Made by a program: the position numbers and the translations under genes
Notes under the pieces: model-generated
Seen by the model: only the letters and a program-made list of their open reading frames with translations
Database searches by the model: none
Told to the model about the DNA's origin: nothing
Part shown: piece by piece, positions 62,529-64,000 of the stretch
How positions within the stretch are numbered: the stretch's first letter is position 1
How the letters are laid out: each line of letters begins with the position of its first letter
Assembly (NCBI RefSeq): GCF_900142135.1
Contig: NZ_FQZU01000018.1
Span: forward strand, 509-64,508
DNA from: Desulfatibacillum alkenivorans DSM 16219
GTDB lineage: Bacteria > Desulfobacterota > Desulfobacteria > Desulfobacterales > Desulfatibacillaceae
Direction of reading: 5' to 3'
DNA length: 64,000 bases

Positions 62529-63740
62529 ATGAGCGGCTTGAAAATATACCGGTCCCTGGCCGAGAAATTTGTTTTTAAAAGCATGTTTCCCAACGTGCTT
62601 GTAACCGACTCCCTGCTGGCTTTGGTCAAGTTTTTGTTCGACGAGCAGGAGGCGAAGGTCCTAAACGCCCTTTCCTTTGCGCCCAAACCGGCCAAGACCG
62701 TGGCCCGCTACGCCAACCTGCCTTTGGAGACGGTGCGCCCCATCCTGGAGGACCTGGGAGACCGGTTTATGATCTTGCGCCTGACCATGGCCGGGGTTCC
62801 CGTATACAACCTCCTTCCCCTGGCGCCCGGCATCTTTGAGTCCCAGATGATCCGGAGCAAAAACGATGGGGAAAACGCCTCCTATTACAGGGAATTCGCG
62901 AGGCTGTTCGAGGACGTGTATCACGAATACATGCTCTATTTTAAGGATAAGGCCAAGGGCAAAGACCTGCGCTTCGGCCGGATCGTGCCCATTGAAAAAT
63001 CCCTGGAAGCCACCACAGGCATCATGCCCCTGGCTACGGACAGGTACTCTGAAATCGTAGAGCGGAACCGGAGCTTTTCCCTGGTGGATGTGTGCGCCTG
63101 CCGCACGCATCAGGAATACCTGGGGCAGGGCTGCGGACGGGCCATGCACGCGTGTTCGGCCATGGGCTGGCTGGCGGATTTGGCCATAGACAAGGGCATC
63201 GCCCGGAGGGTTTCCCGGGAGGAGTTCCTGGAAGCCAAAGCCGCCGCCGTAGAAGCCGGTCTGGTGAACATGGTGGACAACCTGGAAGACCCCATGCAGG
63301 TGTGCTCATGCTGCACCTGCTGCTGCGGCGTCATGCGCATCCTCAAGGAATACAACATCCCCACCATTATCGCCAAAAGCCATTTTGAGGCCAGCGTGGA
63401 CGCGGAAAAATGCATCGGCTGCAGCCAATGCGTGGAAATCTGCCCCATGGAGGCCGTCTCCCTGGCGGATAATAAAGCGGTCATCGACCACTCCCGGTGC
63501 ATCGGCTGCGGCCTGTGCGTCCCCAAATGCAGCAAGGCAAAAGCCATCAGCCTCAAGGAGCGCTACGGCCACAAACCGCCGTCCAAGGACGTCCTGGCCT
63601 ACGCGGCCGAGCGGATCGAGGAGCTGAAAGGCATCCAGAAATCCCTGCTGCCCAGGCTTACCTTGGGAGCGGGAAGCCTCTTGTATCAGCTCTCCCCCAA
63701 GCAATTGACCGGTCCTCGGTACAAACCGCCCAAGTCGTGA
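62529..63740 (+). CDS. Large [4Fe-4S] protein with winged-helix-like N-terminus (family copy 3)
   Basis: 403 residues, homologous to copies at 4488 and 59593, and the longest. Winged-helix-like segment near residues 45-90 (PAKTVARYANLPLETVRPIL), VCACRTHQ, Cys cluster CSCCTCCC, and ferredoxin motifs CIGCSQCVEICP and CIGCGLCVPKC. AGGAG precedes the ATG by 7 bp; 9 bp after the DUF362 gene. Last gene of the operon that I can see. Confidence 0.8.
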   Translation: MSGLKIYRSLAEKFVFKSMFPNVLVTDSLLALVKFLFDEQEAKVLNALSFAPKPAKTVARYANLPLETVRPILEDLGDRFMILRLTMAGVPVYNLLPLAPGIFESQMIRSKNDGENASYYREFARLFEDVYHEYMLYFKDKAKGKDLRFGRIVPIEKSLEATTGIMPLATDRYSEIVERNRSFSLVDVCACRTHQEYLGQGCGRAMHACSAMGWLADLAIDKGIARRVSREEFLEAKAAAVEAGLVNMVDNLEDPMQVCSCCTCCCGVMRILKEYNIPTIIAKSHFEASVDAEKCIGCSQCVEICPMEAVSLADNKAVIDHSRCIGCGLCVPKCSKAKAISLKERYGHKPPSKDVLAYAAERIEELKGIQKSLLPRLTLGAGSLLYQLSPKQLTGPRYKPPKS

Positions 63741-64000
63741 GTCAGGGCGTTTTTAGCGGGGATTATCGGTGAAGAGCGTTTGATATTCCATTTCATCAAA
63801 AAGAAATATCATTTAAAAACTTTTATTTTGGATATTAAACATCTTACATTCTATAAAGAGACATTCTCCAACCCCCTAACGGTCCATCTTATATGAGGCC
63901 TGGGCTATGCTTATATACTGAAATCCTTGCCAATATTAATTTGCTTCTTTACGGATGGGCCCCTTCGCTGTATTATTTCTACGCTTGTTCCGGCCGGTGC
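63741..64000. other. Window end without a supported gene
   Basis: AT-rich end of the window; no gene or RNA recognised. Confidence 0.4.

Overview
The window reads as the chromosome of a marine, anaerobic, mesophilic deltaproteobacterium, most likely a sulfate reducer of the Desulfobacteraceae / Desulfatibacillum type. This is inferred from gene content, not from a database match. The signs are many [4Fe-4S] proteins, a selenocysteine-coded peroxiredoxin, LPS and outer-membrane genes (Gram-negative), a Na+-translocating decarboxylase, an ectoine operon, a DUF362-ferredoxin protein and many radical SAM enzymes. GC content looks moderately high (mid-50s by eye) and coding density is high. Repeat-rich spacers lie near 9.4-10.3 kb, 32-34.4 kb and 45.2 kb.

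Layout. 0-4 kb: Sec-peroxiredoxin (minus), then a VOC-cupin-NSS transporter set (plus) and tRNA-Phe. 4.4-7 kb: a QueG-like / Fe-S protein operon behind a promoter with a TetR-type palindrome. 7-11 kb: accessory stretch with a TIR-SIR2 fusion (probable antiphage NADase), duplicated repeats and a small membrane protein. 11-28 kb: housekeeping core (rpsT, lptE, leuS, rng, a decarboxylase beta/gamma pair, purB, yajC-secD-secF, dprA-topA). 28-32 kb: outer-membrane barrel, two small genes and typA/bipA. 32-40 kb: a CoA-transferase gene between two related palindromic repeats, a radical SAM + PHP-glycosyltransferase pair, and an EAL-CBS-GGDEF protein. 40.5-45 kb: ectA-ectB-ectC-ask osmolyte operon, then a YitT-like gene. 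45.8-50 kb: three consecutive radical SAM genes. 50-55 kb: a chemoreceptor with three tandem CZB-type zinc-binding domains behind a good sigma-54 site, and a hybrid histidine kinase.

55-63.7 kb is the most unusual part. A minus-strand operon encodes a LuxE-like acyl-activating enzyme, a LuxC-like acyl reductase and an Old-Yellow-Enzyme-type reductase, with no luciferase or LuxD in view. It faces a plus-strand operon encoding two large Fe-S proteins, a TetR regulator and a DUF362-ferredoxin protein. Between them is a near-consensus promoter carrying two copies of a TGAAC-ATG-GTtCA palindrome. I propose a TetR-controlled acyl-to-aldehyde/alcohol module with dedicated electron carriers. The third paralogue of the Fe-S family lies at 4.5-5.5 kb behind a different palindrome, so the family seems to be paired repeatedly with TetR-type control.
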